Assembly (NCBI GenBank): GCA_903916205.1
Contig: CAIWVX010000119.1
Span: 1-9,277 of the forward strand
Reading direction: 5' to 3'
From: an uncultured beta proteobacterium
GTDB lineage: Bacteria; Pseudomonadota; Gammaproteobacteria; Burkholderiales; Rhodocyclaceae
DNA: 9,277 nucleotides
Made by a program: the position numbers and the translations under genes. The first letter of the stretch is position 1; every line of letters starts with the position of its first letter. This document shows positions 9,208 through 9,277 of the stretch, one piece after another. The notes under the pieces were generated by a model. It did not search any database. It was given only the letters and a program-made list of their open reading frames with translations, and had not been told where the DNA came from.

Positions 9208-9277
9208 GACACGCTCCGATTTAACCTGAATCGCGTACAGGGAATGCGAGCCGGTACAATCGTGGGAAAAATGAGTA
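9208..9277 (+). other. Right-edge intergenic stretch with a possible next start codon
   Basis: These 70 bases after the draG stop show no convincing terminator. GGGA at 9264-9267 followed by ATG at 9271 could be the ribosome binding site and start of another plus-strand gene, but only two codons are present, so no identity can be given. Confidence 0.2.

Noticed and set aside
9217..9233. Hairpin CGATT-N7-AATCG as terminator of draG
   Set aside because: The stem is only 5 bp with few GC pairs and no T tract follows.

Overview
The window looks like chromosomal DNA from a nitrogen-fixing beta- or gammaproteobacterium. Evidence for this: NifB carries the C-terminal NifX/NafY-like domain common in proteobacteria, the SSB has a typical proteobacterial OB fold and acidic DDDIPF tail, and the nif operon is preceded by a NifA/IHF/sigma-54 control region. 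The presence of oxygen-handling genes in the operon fits an aerobic or microaerophilic diazotroph. The genus cannot be fixed from the sequence alone.

Left part, minus strand (1-2974): a type I restriction-modification locus. hsdM (2974 to 1352) and hsdS (1352 to 30) are coupled by a TGATG overlap. A further minus-strand gene starts inside the end of hsdS (ATGA overlap at 30-33) and leaves the window after 11 codons. hsdR is not seen and may lie further left. Between 2975 and 3232 lie a possible hsdM promoter, a short GC-rich hairpin, a 9-bp direct repeat and the ssb terminator. Then comes ssb (3706 to 3233), a housekeeping gene, on the minus strand.

Right part, plus strand (3815-9207): a nif operon that diverges from ssb. 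The 269-bp intergenic region holds two TGT-N10-ACA NifA sites 33 bp apart, a near-consensus IHF site and a correctly spaced -24/-12 promoter about 34 bp ahead of the GTG start of nifB. The gene order is nifB, a 2[4Fe-4S] ferredoxin gene, an ArsC-like nitrogenase-associated protein (nifO type), an FprA-type flavodiiron protein, a [2Fe-2S] ferredoxin, a Shethna FeSII-type [2Fe-2S] protein and draG. Gaps are short or negative except for 103 bp before the nifO-type gene.

Working together: NifB makes the NifB-co precursor of FeMo-co, probably with electrons from the adjacent ferredoxin. The last four genes look like a protection and post-translational control module. The flavodiiron protein can reduce O2 (or NO) to remove it, the [2Fe-2S] ferredoxin is a plausible donor to it, FeSII can bind and shield oxidised nitrogenase, and DraG removes ADP-ribose from the Fe protein. 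Having chemical O2 removal, conformational protection and covalent switching encoded in one NifA-type operon is the most interesting feature here. The individual families are known; the combined module is an inference.
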